Shown: piece after piece, positions 1 to 11,059 of the stretch
Position numbering within the stretch: the stretch's first letter is position 1
Layout: every line of letters starts with the position of its first letter
Assembly: GCA_008828725.1 (NCBI GenBank)
Contig: MEHQ01002668.1
Location: 459,229 to 523,228, forward strand
Length of the DNA stretch: 64,000 nucleotides
Source of the DNA: Saccharina japonica
Lineage: Eukaryota; Sar; Phaeophyceae; Laminariales; Laminariaceae
Direction of reading: 5' to 3'
Made by a program: the position numbers and the translations under genes
The notes under the pieces: generated by a model
The model's input: only the letters and a program-made list of their open reading frames with translations
What the model was told of the DNA's origin: nothing
Databases searched by the model: none

Positions 1-2769
1 AATCTAGAGTGTTACAGTAGTGGCACGTTCGTAACCGAGTCGGTGAGTCTCCTACGTACATATGGGACTCCACACTTCGCAGCCTAGAACTGCGCAACTG
101 CGCCCATATTGCGGGGTAAAACTACTTGGTATTAGAGTTGGTCGTGCCCTCCCCTTTTAAATTATGCCTTCGAAGGTGTTGACAACCAAAACAACAAAAA
201 AAAAGGAAGAAAGCTTAACCGCCGTCCCGCGCGTACGTGTTGTACCTCTCGATCCTCGGCCCATGGTGACCAACGGCGGACGACACAGCAATAGATGGAG
301 GCCTTCCTGCGTAAGAAAGATTCGATCGTCACCGAGCGGACAGGTGTGCATGGCAAAAGCCCCGCCAAGCCAAGCACGAGACCAGCAAACCTCTTGTTCA
401 ACCCGCAGCAGAATCGTCAACGAACACCATGGCCGACGTCAACACGCGACGAGAATACTCCTGGAGGGCGACAGCTCGAGGGTGGCGGCGGATACGCCTC
501 GAGCTACTGCAAGCTTCGCGTGTCTAGACGTGAGCGATGGGTTTGGGGTTCGGCGAGGTTGGGTAGGGAGGAAGGAAGCGGAAATGCTGACTGCTGCTGT
601 GACGTGCGATATCGTTTGGTTTGTCGGCGGAATTTCAGTTTTACGCGAACAAGTAACCGACTTGCTTGTACACCTGGCACCTGGCAACCATAGATGTCGG
701 GAGACAGGACTTTCAACCCTGACAAGACAGCAGATTTGCCTTGACATGCCGCGACTGACACAAACTACTAGGTTTTAGTGTGGAACACTTCGTCCCTACA
801 CCCTTGACAGTGCATGTTTTGCCTTGCTTGGCATGTCTCCTGACATATTTGCTGGCAACTGGCAACACTACGAGTAAATAACACTGGCAAACCGGAAACC
901 AGAAACTGATAAACACGAACGCACGTGCAGACTGCAGACTGCAGACGTTCAGTGTCCGTGGCGTGCTGTGTTATCCGACTTACGCTCCGACTGCTAGTCC
1001 TCGGTATATGTGGGGTCTGCTGCTGATCGACTGGTATATCGTGCGTACTACTCTGATGTATATACGAGCTAACGATCGTATGATGGTCGGTATTGTCGGT
1101 ATCGGTATCGTTGGGCGAACGCATACGTTGGGTACGTACCTGCTACCGGTAGTACTCACAGCCCATTGAAACAGCGACGTACTTTTTTACACGAGCCAAG
1201 CACGAGCGCATCTGGCAGACCAGCTTCGCACGAGTTACCGCAGCTGACAAAGAATGCGCATAGGGATCGTATGTACAGTACGTGCCTTTATAATCTTCAT
1301 ACTAAAAAGTACGTGTAATGTACTTGCCCAAAGGGAGAGGATCGATCCGGGTACATCCCATTCCCACAACAGAGCAGTACGAGATGGTGCTGGTGACGCG
1401 CGAGGATCTGTCTTCTCCGCGCTGACCGTCCGGTCCGGTCGATGACTGCCACCTGTATACACCAATAGCTGTTCCCACGCCCAAGACCAATACATCAATA
1501 GCTGTTCCTTTCTCGCTTGTCTTCGAACCGATCACCCGAAAGTTCGAAACTACTGCTGCTGTAGACTACAGTTGCGGTAGTTCCCGCGTGAACCGATGCG
1601 GCGGCCATAAAGATAAAAACTCCTATATGAGTGGCATGGTGCCATTACTGTAAATATGCTGGAACAGCGGACCAGGTCAAGCGTGCTTTAGAAGAGCCTC
1701 GTACTCTTAGTCTGCAGCAGTAGCCCGCCTGGACCCCTCCGGCCGAGGATAGAAAGAGTTGTGGACGGCGCCTCACTCGCACCCACAGCGCCAACAGCAA
1801 CAAAACCCGCTGTGGGCAAGATTCAACCGTACACTCCTCTGGGGGCTGAAGCATGACGCCCCCCCCCCCCCCCCCGACACGCATAACGCCTCTCTGCTCC
1901 CTCCCTCTTTCCCGCGCCGCACCACGCCCAGTCACCGACCAAGCACCGACAGCGGTCTCGCAAATCTTCGCAGGCCTGAGCTTCTACTTCAACGGACGCA
2001 GCGGGGACAAGCAAACGTGAGGGTCTCTCGTCGACGTGTGCTGTGACGTTCTCACGCGGGTGGGGGGGCTGTGAATGTCATGCAATGGTGCAAAATCGGG
2101 TCTCTGGGCGATGGGGTTGTTGTGGTTGTGTGCAGACTTGAGGGAGAAGCTACGGGTACAGTAGAAGACGCGCGGTTCATAATTATATTGTAGGTGTTGT
2201 GTTTTCACCCGCCGCCGTTGCCCGGCACGACAGTCGCTCGTGGCAGAGAAGGAGGAGGAGGAAGAGGAGGGGGAGGAGGGGGAGGAGAAAAAGGTGGGGA
2301 GCACGGCGGGTCAATGGGAACTCCTCGGCGCTCTATACGCAGATGCTTCACGGGGTGCTCCTCCCAGTTTACGCGGTGGCGACGGCGGCACGGAGCTTCC
2401 ATAGTCGCTCTCGTCAGTGAGAGGCATGACGCTCAAAACGAAGCGCTGGAGTTTTCTTCTCCGGTGTGGAATATTGTGATACGACGAATGGCGTGTCCGT
2501 GAGCGATGAAAACGGGAGCCGCACCGCTGGCGTGTCACCGAGGGGAGACGTTGCCCAAATTATTGTCGACACTCGAGAAACGCCTGAAAAAAACTCGGTG
2601 AAACACGCACACATGTGGCGCACCGCCTTCAGTAGTACGTGTCGTTAGTGCCGAGTCAACCACCGCAGAAGCGCGTGTTCTATACCTCTTGATAACCCGC
2701 ACAACCGTTGCCCTCTCTCTCTCTTCCCACCGGGCGTGTTCTATTTTTTTGTGCCGTAAACTCGCGCAG
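1..2769. other. No supportable gene; upstream flank of BRCT gene
   Basis: Several overlapping open frames exist on both strands, the longest starting near position 164 on the plus strand, but none shows a recognisable domain or splice-linked continuation. There is a C run near 1,860-1,874 and a purine-rich GGA/GAG tract near 2,240-2,300. Exons coding the start of the BRCT domain and the start codon of the gene at 2.77 kb should lie here, but I could not place them. A frame around 2,448-2,640 reading FFSGVEY could be the first BRCT strand, but this is a guess. Confidence 0.4.
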
Positions 2770-2893
2770 GATGCATTTGAAGGGCGCCGTAAGCAAGCAC
2801 GGCGGAAGAACGACGCCTTTTATGTCCATGAAGGGCGTCACGCACGTCATCGCGGAGAACCTCAGCGCCTCCAAGACAGACAAGGCCATGAAG
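2770..2893 (+). CDS. BRCT gene exon a
   Basis: The exon follows acceptor CGCGCAG at 2769. It encodes the first helix, the Gly-Gly turn and the THVIAENL strand of the BRCT fold. The GT donors tested downstream (2908, 2914, 2931, 2937) break frame with exon b, whereas GC donors after 2884 or 2893 keep phase 0. The 3' boundary is therefore inferred. Confidence 0.45.
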
Positions 2894-4935
2894 GCGCGAA
2901 CTGCCCTGTTTCCGTTTGGCTCTCTTTTTTGTTTTGGTAGTTAACGTCGCCGCTATCCTATTTATGCACCGGCAGCTTTATCTTGGTCTTCGTCGCGCTT
3001 TTTTCCATGTCTCATGTTCTGGCCACCGGCCATGTGTTGTTCGTATGGATATTCGGTCCACTATGGTAACTATTGGGGGGGGGGGGATACTCATGCCATG
3101 CATGGCCGTAGTCGTATGGACATAGACCCCCGCGTCCCTAAAATGCTGGGACGGAGTACGTCGGGTTTTCACCGACCAGGAAGACATTGCTTCCACCAAG
3201 CACGAAGCGCCGTGAGGTGTTCGGCGAGTCGCATGTAGGGTGAGTTGCATCCTACTAAGAACCCCATGTGAGGCTGACTTTCTTGCAGTGGATACATTAT
3301 TGACGGGGTGGGTGTTAGGGTTCATGCCAGCCGGTTCTGAACAATGAAGTCGCGGCTTCGATTGCCGGTACGAGGACCCTCCACGCGAAAATACAAGGCC
3401 GGATGCGCCGGCTGGCGTGCGTTTTGTTTGCACATCGCGGATCTCCGAGTGACCTTAGTTGAATCGGTTTTGAGAAAATACGAAATTCCTCCGACCATAG
3501 TTGGGCAACTAACCACCCGACACGAGGGGAGGCTCTGTTCAGCGGGGCCCTACTCCGTTGTTGGCGCAGTTTCAATCGGAACCACGTTCACCCTCATCGT
3601 TGCCCCCATGGCACGGTGGCGACACCATGCGTTGTTTGTCTCCGCTAGCGGCGCGTATTCTCCGTCTCTTTCGCACAGTCGTGGTTATTGACCGCAGGAC
3701 TACGAGTATAGCGCACATGTGCCCCACCGCCTCCTCCCCCTCTCCCCTAATCTCCTTGCCTCCCCCCCCGATGCCACCGTTGCTTTGATGCGTGTGTTGT
3801 TGTTCCTGTTGGCGCTGGTACCACGCTCGCTGACGACATCAACAGTCGTTCAAGATGAAGGTCGTGCACCCGGGTGAGGCCGGCCTCCGTTGTTGCTTGC
3901 GCGTTCGCTCGCTGCGTTCTTTGATGATGCGTTGCTTACACGTGCTGCCTGCTTCTAGAGTAAGGGGTTCAGAGCGCTGAGATGGTCTGCCTTCGCATGG
4001 CTAAGAGTGTTGGGGCACATGGTGACGCTGACTCTTTGGTCAATGCTGTCTGTTTGCCGAGACTCGGCGCGGAGGGGCAGCTTTTTTACCCTCTTTGCAG
4101 ATTTCCTCGCCCTCCTGTCTCGTTGCGCCGGTTGACAATGACCCTCCTTCGGCCGCCTGCTTCCTTGCTTGCCCGCCGCCGCCGCCGCCGCTGCTGCCGG
4201 GCAGACTGGTTACTGCGATGTATGGCCGAGGGAAAACTGCTTCCGGACGCTCCGTTCCGGGTGGTTCGAAGCCAGAAGCTAGGGATGGACAACTTCTTTT
4301 CGAGTGGTGACGGCAGCTCGGAGAAGGAGAAGCGGAGAGAGGGGGGAAAGCGAATGCTACCTGGCACGCCGGCAACGGGCGGTAATAAAGAAAGGAGAAG
4401 GGGAGAGGGAGGGGGAAGACATCGGGAGAAGGGTCGGCCCGAACTCGCCGCCGCTGCCGCCACCGCCGCCGCTGCCGCCGCTACCTCTAGCTCAACGAGC
4501 AATAGAAACGTACGAGGCCGAGGTGCACCGACGGTCGGGCCCGGGACAAGCAGTAGTACTTTTTGCACCAAAGGAGACGTCGGTCGCACCTGCAGCGGTA
4601 GAGGTAGCGGCAGCTACAGCAGCAGCAGCTGCAAGGAGAACGGGGACGCGGTGGGTGCGGCGGCTCCCCCCGATCGAGGTAGTTCCAACAAGGACTCGAT
4701 CCGCCATTTGTCAGAGGTAGCACAAGAAGAGTCGGGGTTGCATTCAAGCCGGTCCAACCACGCGACCGCCGCGAGGAAGAGGTCCAGAGATAACCCCACC
4801 CCGTCCCCCGCCCTTAAGGCCGAGGGCACGGTAAGAGGAGAATGCCACGACTTGACCGGAGATGACGCCTTGCCTTCATCGCCGAGCAACGCCCACAAAA
4901 GGCAACAACGCCCCTCTCGACACGAGGAACGCTAG
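2770..4935 (+). CDS. REV1-type BRCT domain protein (partial gene model)
   Basis: Three linked exons read as one BRCT domain. Exon a (2770-2893) encodes MHLKGAVSKHGG and GVTHVIAENLSASK. This matches the REV1 BRCT pattern of a Gly-Gly turn after the first helix, then a THII-x-NLP strand. Exon b (3846-3873) encodes FKMKVVHP. Exon c starts at 4205 with DWLLRCMAEGKLLPD, the conserved Trp helix, followed by PFRV. Joining b to c recreates the GAC codon for VVHPDW, which supports the splice. Exon a probably ends at a GC donor (AAG|GC at 2893/2894), the only donor nearby that keeps phase. The tail is Ser/Arg/Gly-rich and disordered; it either stops at 4935 or splices at a good GTAAGA donor after 4830. 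REV1 is a Y-family deoxycytidyl transferase that recruits translesion polymerases in the nucleus. No Y-family catalytic motifs are visible, so this may be a BRCT-only relative or an incomplete gene. Confidence 0.5.
3846..3873 (+). CDS. BRCT gene exon b (28-nt micro-exon)
   Basis: A very short exon lies between acceptor CAACAG and donor GTGAGG. It encodes SFKMKVVHP plus one base. This is the segment before the conserved Asp/Thr-Trp of REV1 BRCT domains, and its phase fits the next exon exactly. Confidence 0.5.
4205..4830 (+). CDS. BRCT gene exon c
   Basis: The exon starts after acceptor CCGGGCAG and encodes DWLLRCMAEGKLLPD at the BRCT C-terminal helix. About 185 low-complexity residues follow (Arg/Lys-rich, Ala runs, Ser runs, acidic patches). 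It is open to a TAG at 4935 but contains a strong donor (ACG|GTAAGA) after 4830, so the end is uncertain. Confidence 0.5.
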
Positions 4936-6650
4936 CTAGCCCTCGGTATTCGGTGTGTGATCGGTCACCGACGACACCCACGACGACGTTGATGCCGGGA
5001 GAGCTCGAACGCGAACTCGTTGAGGCACAGGAAAACAAGGATCCATGCGTTTTCTGGCGTTGTGTCAGGGTGGGATGTTTTGGCGGAGGGTGTATAGGGA
5101 GAGAGGCGGGGTAGGGGCTGGAGGTGTTGAGGTTTGGCGTTCCTTGAGAACTAAACCGGCCGCGTTGTATGGGTGAAAAAAAAATGTGGCCGGGGAGGGA
5201 GTAGGTTCTGTGTCGGGTGGGAGCGTGAGGCTGTGCTACTGTCAGTGGCGGGAGGTTCCTTTGAGGGAAACTGGACGGGTTTTTTACATCGGACAGGTTA
5301 ATCGATTTCCACTTCATGATCCAGATTCTTCAGGGCCGATATATTGCTGATCTGTAGAATCTACGTGTAGGTCATGTTGCAGGGGGGAAGCCGTATAATC
5401 AATCTGTACGTCGTAATTATCTACGTGGGGCATGGTTTCTGGGGTTGGATCTGTACTATTCAGATCCTGCACAACGTATCATAGCGGCAGGTTGGGGTCT
5501 AGGTGATCTATAGATGATCTATCTGATCGATCTGTAGATGATCTGTTCGACTTGTGAAAGGTTTTGAGTGGGAAGGGAAAATATCGGCGAAGGGGTATCA
5601 AGCGACGGTGACGACAGGTGTGGTACCTTGTTGTGCGCACGTAGCTTGCCCGTAGCTTGCCTGTAGCTGCTGCTGCTTGGGCTGCCAAGACAGGCGTCCC
5701 CGGGAGAAGCGTAAGGGTTACGAGGGGACGTTGAGACTGGCAGAGGTGGGGTGAATATTGACAAAATTGGGCGCTTTGTTGTTGGACCTTGCTGTCTGTT
5801 GGAGGCACGGGTTTTAACGAAGATTCGGCGTGTTTACGTGTATTTCGGTGGGGTACCGTGGGACTATATTTTGCGTACTGAAGTGCTTCGTGCTACACAG
5901 CTTGTAGTTTGGTTGGTAGAGGCGGGGGTTGAGCCGCGTGTGTGTGAAAGTCAGCCAATGACGGTGGAGTATTTTGTTACGTACGTGCACGCCGAGTATG
6001 TGTGTGCGCACGATCGGAAAGGATGTACCAAATATGCGATTGGGCTCTTCCCCACTCTACCAGCAACAACAACAACACCAACAACAGTGGCATCTACAAC
6101 AGCAACGGTTAACAGCACATAGTCAAACGTGACCATTTTTGTAGGGCTGGTCCAGACGAGTAACGACGGGCGAGTCGAGCCCCTTCCTTTGTTCGCAGCG
6201 AGGACAACGATTGGATTCGGCGCTAACCGCTGTCCGTCTTTTTAGCTCGTTCGCGTCAGCCCACCGCGTGAACCCTCGCGTTCTCGTACGTATACTTATT
6301 GGCGTTCTTAAGGNGGGGGGGGAAGAAGGGGTGGTTCATTTTTTTTAATCTCTCTCTCGATGTTTTTGGTCTACTACTACTACTACTGCTGTACTATATA
6401 GGTGCGGTGTATATTCGAAAATGTTTTGAACAAAAAAGTAAAATCTGTTAAGGTCGAAGTTTTCGTCAAATCTCATATTTGCAAGCTTGGTGTGACGCTA
6501 TCAGAAAATAGTGATACTTCGATCGCGTTGTAAACATAGGCAAATTCTGTCCCAGAGCGCGGGTAAGCCACACAAGGGGGAGGGGGGGGGGAAGGGGGGG
6601 GGTCGTTCCCTCCCTTGCACACCTCCGGCAGATAATCGATTTCCTTTCAC
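4936..6650. other. Intergenic or intronic DNA, no gene seen
   Basis: No exon with a recognisable domain is visible. It contains one N at 6313 next to a G run and a block rich in GATCTGTA and TAGATGATC words at 5,330-5,540. Related words recur at 7,010-7,140 and, in opposite orientation, at 38,820-39,030. Confidence 0.4.
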
Positions 6651-6741
6651 GGGGGGGAATAGTAAATAGGACCAAATATTGTTAGTAAAAATAGGTAAAT
6701 ATATAGGTTTTTGTATTTACCGTAGGTCCTATTTACTACCT
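6651..6741. repeat. MITE-like hairpin, family C (AGTAAATAGGACC ends)
   Basis: This is an inverted repeat of about 90 bp. The left arm reads AGTAAATAGGACCAAATA and the right arm GGTCCTATTTACT, around an A/T-rich core with AGTAAAAATAGG. Relatives occur near 17,634, 38,074, 55,978 and 62,391. The terminal inverted repeats without coding capacity suggest a short nonautonomous DNA transposon. Confidence 0.6.
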
Positions 6742-6789
6742 GGTAGTGTTTACCATGCTCTCCCGAAATAGTATTAATAGTGGTACGTG

Positions 6790-6960
6790 CAGTAGTGCCG
6801 GTTGAGGAATGCCGGGGTTTCTCGCTAGACGTACGTAGTGTCATTGTGAAATCGCTTGGCACATAGGGGATTAATTAGCCAGCGTGGCCGTGTGTGGAGT
6901 AATTAGTGCCGGTGGCCGCTGTGTATACTGCTGGTTAAATAGTGTTGGCTGGCATTGTTA
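6790..6960. repeat. Decayed family F element (TGCCGG motifs)
   Basis: Repeated GTGCCGGT and ATTAGTGCCGGTGGCCGC words match the interior of the better-preserved family F hairpins at 30,756-30,953 and 56,902-57,104, including the GTGTGGAGTAATTAGTGCC segment. The termini are not recognisable. Confidence 0.4.
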
Positions 6961-7299
6961 TCCTTACACATATTGCCGTAATAGTAGATATCTCAGGGCG
7001 GATTGTACTGCTGTACGAAGCTCATGTTGGCCGGAGGGAGCCGTACAATCTGCATGATCTAGGACACACTTCCCGGGTTGGATCTGTGGATCTGTACTGT
7101 ACAGATCCCGCACAGCATGTTGGGATCTAAATTATCTACGAGGGCGCCCCTTGTTTTAAGAAAATGAGAAAAAAAAGGCCAGTACCCAGTGCTGCTGTAC
7201 CTTATTTCTATCTACGTGGGAGGGGTACGACGAGCACCTGAATTTCCTGAGTCTTCTCTCGCCCTAAGTCAGTTATAGTCAGTAAATAGTACGTATATA

Positions 7300-7425
7300 G
7301 TAGTCCGCAATAGTCGGTGGTAGTCGGTAGTAGTCGATAATAGTCGGTAGTAGTCGATAATAGTCGGTAGTAGCCGGTAACAGTCGGTAAAAGTCGGTAA
7401 AAGTCGGTAACAGTATCGCTATCGT
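7300..7425. repeat. Minisatellite of TAGTCGGTA units
   Basis: About ten imperfect tandem units of TAGTCGGTAG / TAGTCGATAA are present, changing to AAGTCGGTAA at the right end. No gene overlaps it. Confidence 0.7.
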
Positions 7426-7793
7426 AGCTACGCGCCGTGACTCTTCTACGCCATCCGTCTGGACACAAACGTAAGGACCAACATGTGTTGATATTTTATA
7501 CACCAACGCTCCTTAAATTTCCGGCCAGAAGAGTATCCGCCACGAACCCATACAACTCCGACGTTCGTTTAACACACCTGATGACGACTAAATATCGACC
7601 CCGACAGAAATAGACAGATGGAGCTGGGTTGGGCGGGGCGCAGCGGAGGTCTCGACGCCCGCCCCACAAGCAACGGTAGCGACGGCAGTAGTAGCCGACG
7701 CACCAAATTAGGCGGCGGTGGCGGCAGCGGAAGTCTCCCACGAGTCGGCGGAACAGGCGAGCCCCCCCCCCCCGCCCCCCCCCCGACTCGATT

Positions 7794-8210
7794 TTTTGGC
7801 GGTCACCAAGGCTGGTGGTCTTGTTAGATTATTTGTGCGGGGTTGATAACCTCAAACTCCGCACAAGGGTAATGATCGTATCACGCAGTGTGTTTACGGT
7901 AAGGCGCCCGCGAGGCAGATAAATTGTAATACCCACTTATTGCTGTCTCTGGAAGTGGCCACACCGGAAATTATCATTGAAGCTGTCATCCATATGCAAG
8001 TCCGCCTCACAGGCGGTTCTTAGCAGGATGCAGCTCACCCCCCATGCGACTCGCCCGATACCTCACGGCGCTTCGCACTTGGTGCAAACAATGTCTGCCT
8101 GGTTGGTGAAAACCCAACGTGCTCCGTCCCGGCTTTATAGGGATGCGAGGGTCTATGGTCATTCGACTACGCCCGTGCACGACATGACTACACCCCCCCC
8201 CCCCCCCCCC
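7794..8210 (+). mobile_element. Poly-C-tailed nonautonomous retroelement (family P), long copy
   Basis: This copy begins near TTTTTTGGCGGTCACCAA and runs through AGTCCGCCTCACAGGCGG, TTGGTGAAAACCCAAC and a variant ATGACTACAC tail into about 19 C residues. It aligns along its whole length with the copy at 28,905-29,420 but lacks the first 90 bases or so of that copy. It has no open frame of its own. It is SINE-sized and carries the same tail word as the LINE at 8.86 kb, so it probably depends on that enzyme; this is inference. Confidence 0.65.
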
Positions 8211-8720
8211 GAGTTTTCCCCGGGGACGTTTGAACGAAAGCGCCCAAGGCTCGTGGAGAAACGGTGGAAATACCACGAGTATACTCGTAATATTCCCGCC
8301 GCGGAGAGGACCTCCGCAGTTGCGTCTGCCTTTTACTTTTTTTTTCCAAATTTGTTTGGTGATAAGGAACCGGCGGACCCCCCCCCCTCCACGCCCCCCC
8401 CCCCACTGCACTCTGACGCGTGTACTACCATAGGGGTACGTAGCATTTCCCCCCCCATCTGAAGCAACATTTCTGACGTACTATTAGTATACCCCTCAAC
8501 TGAAGAACTGCCCTATAAGGTCGACGCCTTATCGTTGATCCTGTTATTATGCTTTATACCATAAATAATTCGAACAATACCTACGAGTACGATAGGCCGG
8601 GCGCAGGGGGGTAAGTGTAAGTTTTTTTCAAAATCATAAGTCAGTTTTGTTTACGGACATACATATATATATATAGAAAGAGCTCCTATACTATAATCAA
8701 GTAAGGAGCCTCCTAAAAGA
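8211..8720. other. No gene seen
   Basis: A/T-rich DNA with poly-C runs near 8,380-8,402 and a TATA microsatellite near 8,660. No exon or complete repeat is recognisable. Confidence 0.4.
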
Positions 8721-8803
8721 TACCACTCTGTCCTGAAATATAATCACCCTTTTTATTGAAATTTAATGTACAAAATGTGCTTCTATTTCGGGACAGGGTG
8801 GTA
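8721..8803. repeat. MITE-like hairpin, family D (TACCACTCTG ends)
   Basis: The left end TACCACTCTGTCC pairs with the right end GGACAGGGTGGTA, around an A/T-rich core of about 60 bp. The same termini and core words (GGAAATATAAG, GTCCTTATA) recur at 24.4, 31.5, 32.1 and 37.1 kb. Confidence 0.65.
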
Positions 8804-8862
8804 TATATATAGGTGCTACCCTTACAAGGCAAACACACGTCCTCTCTTGTCGGGAGAACATA

Positions 8863-10338
8863 ATGCAACACAACCGCCCCTATGATGCTCCCACCGGATC
8901 GCTACAAGGAGTTGCACAGGGATGTACGCTATCACCTAACCTATTCAAGGTATATATTAATGACATGATAGTAGCAGTAGAAGCAGCATCGCAGGGAGTC
9001 ACGGTGGGGGAAGATACGGTGTCGGGATTGATGTTTGCGGATGATTTCGTGTGCATATCAGAAACACCCGAAGGACTGCAGAAACAAATAGAGAAGGCAC
9101 TAGAGTACACCAGGAAGTGGAGAGTGACGGCGAACGTAAAAAAGTGCACAGTAGTTGTATGTAACGAAGATAAGGAGAGTCCGGTAACTTGTAAGTGGAA
9201 GTGGGGAGAGGATGAATTACGGATCGTAGACCAGTATACGTACCTTGGCGTAGAGATCTCAAAAGATTGCTCTTGGGATGCACACATAAATAAAGCAATA
9301 GGCAAGGGTAAGGCACACGTAGGCAAGATGGAAGCAGTCCTAACAGACTCGCACCTTGACACTAGAATTAAGAGATGTATACTGATGAATGTGATTGTAC
9401 CAAAGCTAGAATATGCAGGAGAAGTATGGGAAGGGAATGCGAAGCTCGTAAAACAGCTGGAAACAGTACAGATGACAGCAGCTAAAAAGGTACCAAGTAC
9501 GACGAGTAATACAGTATTGAGAGCAGAACTGGGAATGTACCCACTTAAGACAAATAGAGACGTGCGTAAGTTGAAATGGCAATATAAAGTAAAGAACATG
9601 CCAAATAAGAGGTTGCCAGCCATAGCTGATAAAGCTATATAGGAGAAAGTAACCAAAGGGCGAGCTGGAATAAGGTGGGATAGCGTAGTCGAGGAAGTAT
9701 GGAAGAATATAGGAAACCAAAAAGAGATGCTGGCCATAGAGAAATTTAGCGGATACAAGACAGAAGTAAAAGAAAGGATAGAAAGAAGGGAAAGGCTAGC
9801 GCTAAGGAAGGTGGAAGGAGAAGAACACTTAGAGATATACGGGGGGTTGAGAAAAGGAATAGGAATTAAAAGGTATCTGCACGGCCCAATGGACTTCGCG
9901 AAAACGCTGAAACTGCGATTTCGTGTAGGGGACCTGGACCTGCCAGGAAGAAAAAGGAGGTATACCAGTAGCCGGCAGGAGGAGGAAGTAGATGCACAGA
10001 TGTGCCCATGTGGCAAGGCCATAGAGAGTAGAATTCACATAGTGGGAGAATGTGAAAGGTACAAGGAGGAAAGGGATGTGTTAGAGGAGGAGATGAGAAA
10101 AATAGACGAGTGTGACATGGAGCAGTTTGGTACACTAAATAGTAGCGAGAAAATGATCGCTATCTTAGGAGATAGATGGTGGCCACAGCGGCGAAACAGG
10201 AAGGGGATAAGATTAGCAAAAAGTTTCTATGTAATATATGGAAACAACGTAATGAGCGCCCAAGTGTTGGAGGTGTCTCTATTAGGAGTAGGAACGGTGC
10301 TCCGTCTCGAAAGGGATGCGTGGTCAATGGTCAAATGA
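8863..10338 (+). pseudogene. LINE reverse transcriptase ORF, one in-frame stop
   Basis: The frame reads GSLQGVAQGCTLSP and LFKVYINDM (the substrate-binding region). It continues with GLMFADDFVCIS, which holds the catalytic Asp-Asp pair, and then the thumb-like YLGVEISKD segment. Near 10,000 a CPCG...H...C cluster resembles the C-terminal zinc knuckle of LINE proteins. A TAG at 9640-9642 interrupts the frame, which continues unchanged to TGA at 10,338. About 490 codons remain; full-length LINE ORF2 proteins are usually about 900 or more residues. The family clade cannot be fixed by eye. The copy is inactive, though only one stop suggests it is fairly young. Confidence 0.85.
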
Positions 10339-10378
10339 CTAAGGCAAGCAACAAATGAATACGCCCCGCCCCCCCCCT
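8863..10378 (+). mobile_element. 5'-truncated LINE with poly-C tail
   Basis: A non-LTR retrotransposon remnant covers the middle of the reverse transcriptase through the C-terminus, then only about 25 bases of 3' UTR before a C-rich tail (ATGAATACGCCCCG). There is no endonuclease or 5' UTR, which is typical of 5' truncation during target-primed reverse transcription. The last 100 bases or so recur as short fragments at least nine more times in the window, so the tail defines the mobile 3' end. The left boundary near 8,863 is approximate. Confidence 0.8.
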
Positions 10379-10923
10379 ACTAATTAATAGGCTCCACGAC
10401 GGCGTGCAAGCTTTTGTATCGCCTGCCGCAGGCCCATTCCGACCATCAGCCGGCATCACTCTTCCTCGGCTGTATGGAAGGTATGGACCAACTGCCGAGT
10501 AAAACAAAGAAATCAACATCGAGGCGCACGTGCTTCCATCGGATATGTATGCGTTTGTTTTCAGTTTTTTGCTACGAACCTCTCGTGTAATGGAATAAAG
10601 CCGTCGCGCCCTTGACCATTTACCTGCACAAATATATACTACTGGTATGAAAAACGAACAATCCAAGCTCGTGTACATCCATAGATAGGTGCTTTCTCTT
10701 TGACGAAGCCCTATTATCTCAGTACACACACGTTGTGTGTATACTGATGATACACGCATTCTGATACGCAGTGTACTGGTACAACACTGATAAAAGTTTC
10801 ACCCCACCACCACAAAAATAGCATCCCATCCCAACCCCCCCACGTTAATTCGCCCAGACTACGATACGAACTCATGCATTCACCCCCACGTGGACGATGA
10901 CCACCTAGAACAAAAAAAAAGCA
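10379..10923. other. Downstream flank of the coiled-coil/LRR gene
   Basis: No exon is seen. It lies between the LINE tail and the last candidate exon of the minus-strand gene and would hold its 3' UTR and polyadenylation signal, which I could not identify. Confidence 0.3.
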
Positions 10924-11059
10924 CTACGTAGACAGCCTTGCTTGTGCTTGCGTTGTCTTTGGCCAGCGCATATCAAATCCAGGGGCCGTAGAGAAGCTCC
11001 TGGACTTCGTCGCGGTGCTCATCTCTCCAGGAGTCAAAAGCACGGAAGGCGCAGAGAAC
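10924..11059 (-). CDS. Candidate last exon of the coiled-coil/LRR gene
   Basis: After an acceptor-like TCTAAG at 11,060, the phase set by exon 18 gives RFSAPSVLLTPGEMSTATKS ending at TAG 10,924. A different frame of the same DNA reads FDSWRDEHRDEVQELLYG and stops at TGA, and looks at least as protein-like. The exon is plausible but its frame is unresolved. Confidence 0.35.

Noticed and set aside
164..778. 204-codon plus-strand frame near the left edge
   Set aside because: Overlaps other frames of similar length, shows no domain, and no splice link to the BRCT exons could be made.
4086..4589. 167-codon minus-strand frame, Pro/Ser/Ala/Arg-rich
   Set aside because: Antisense of the low-complexity tail in BRCT exon c.
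8880..10022. 380-codon minus-strand frame over the LINE
   Set aside because: Antisense shadow of the reverse transcriptase; Ser/Leu-rich with no domain.
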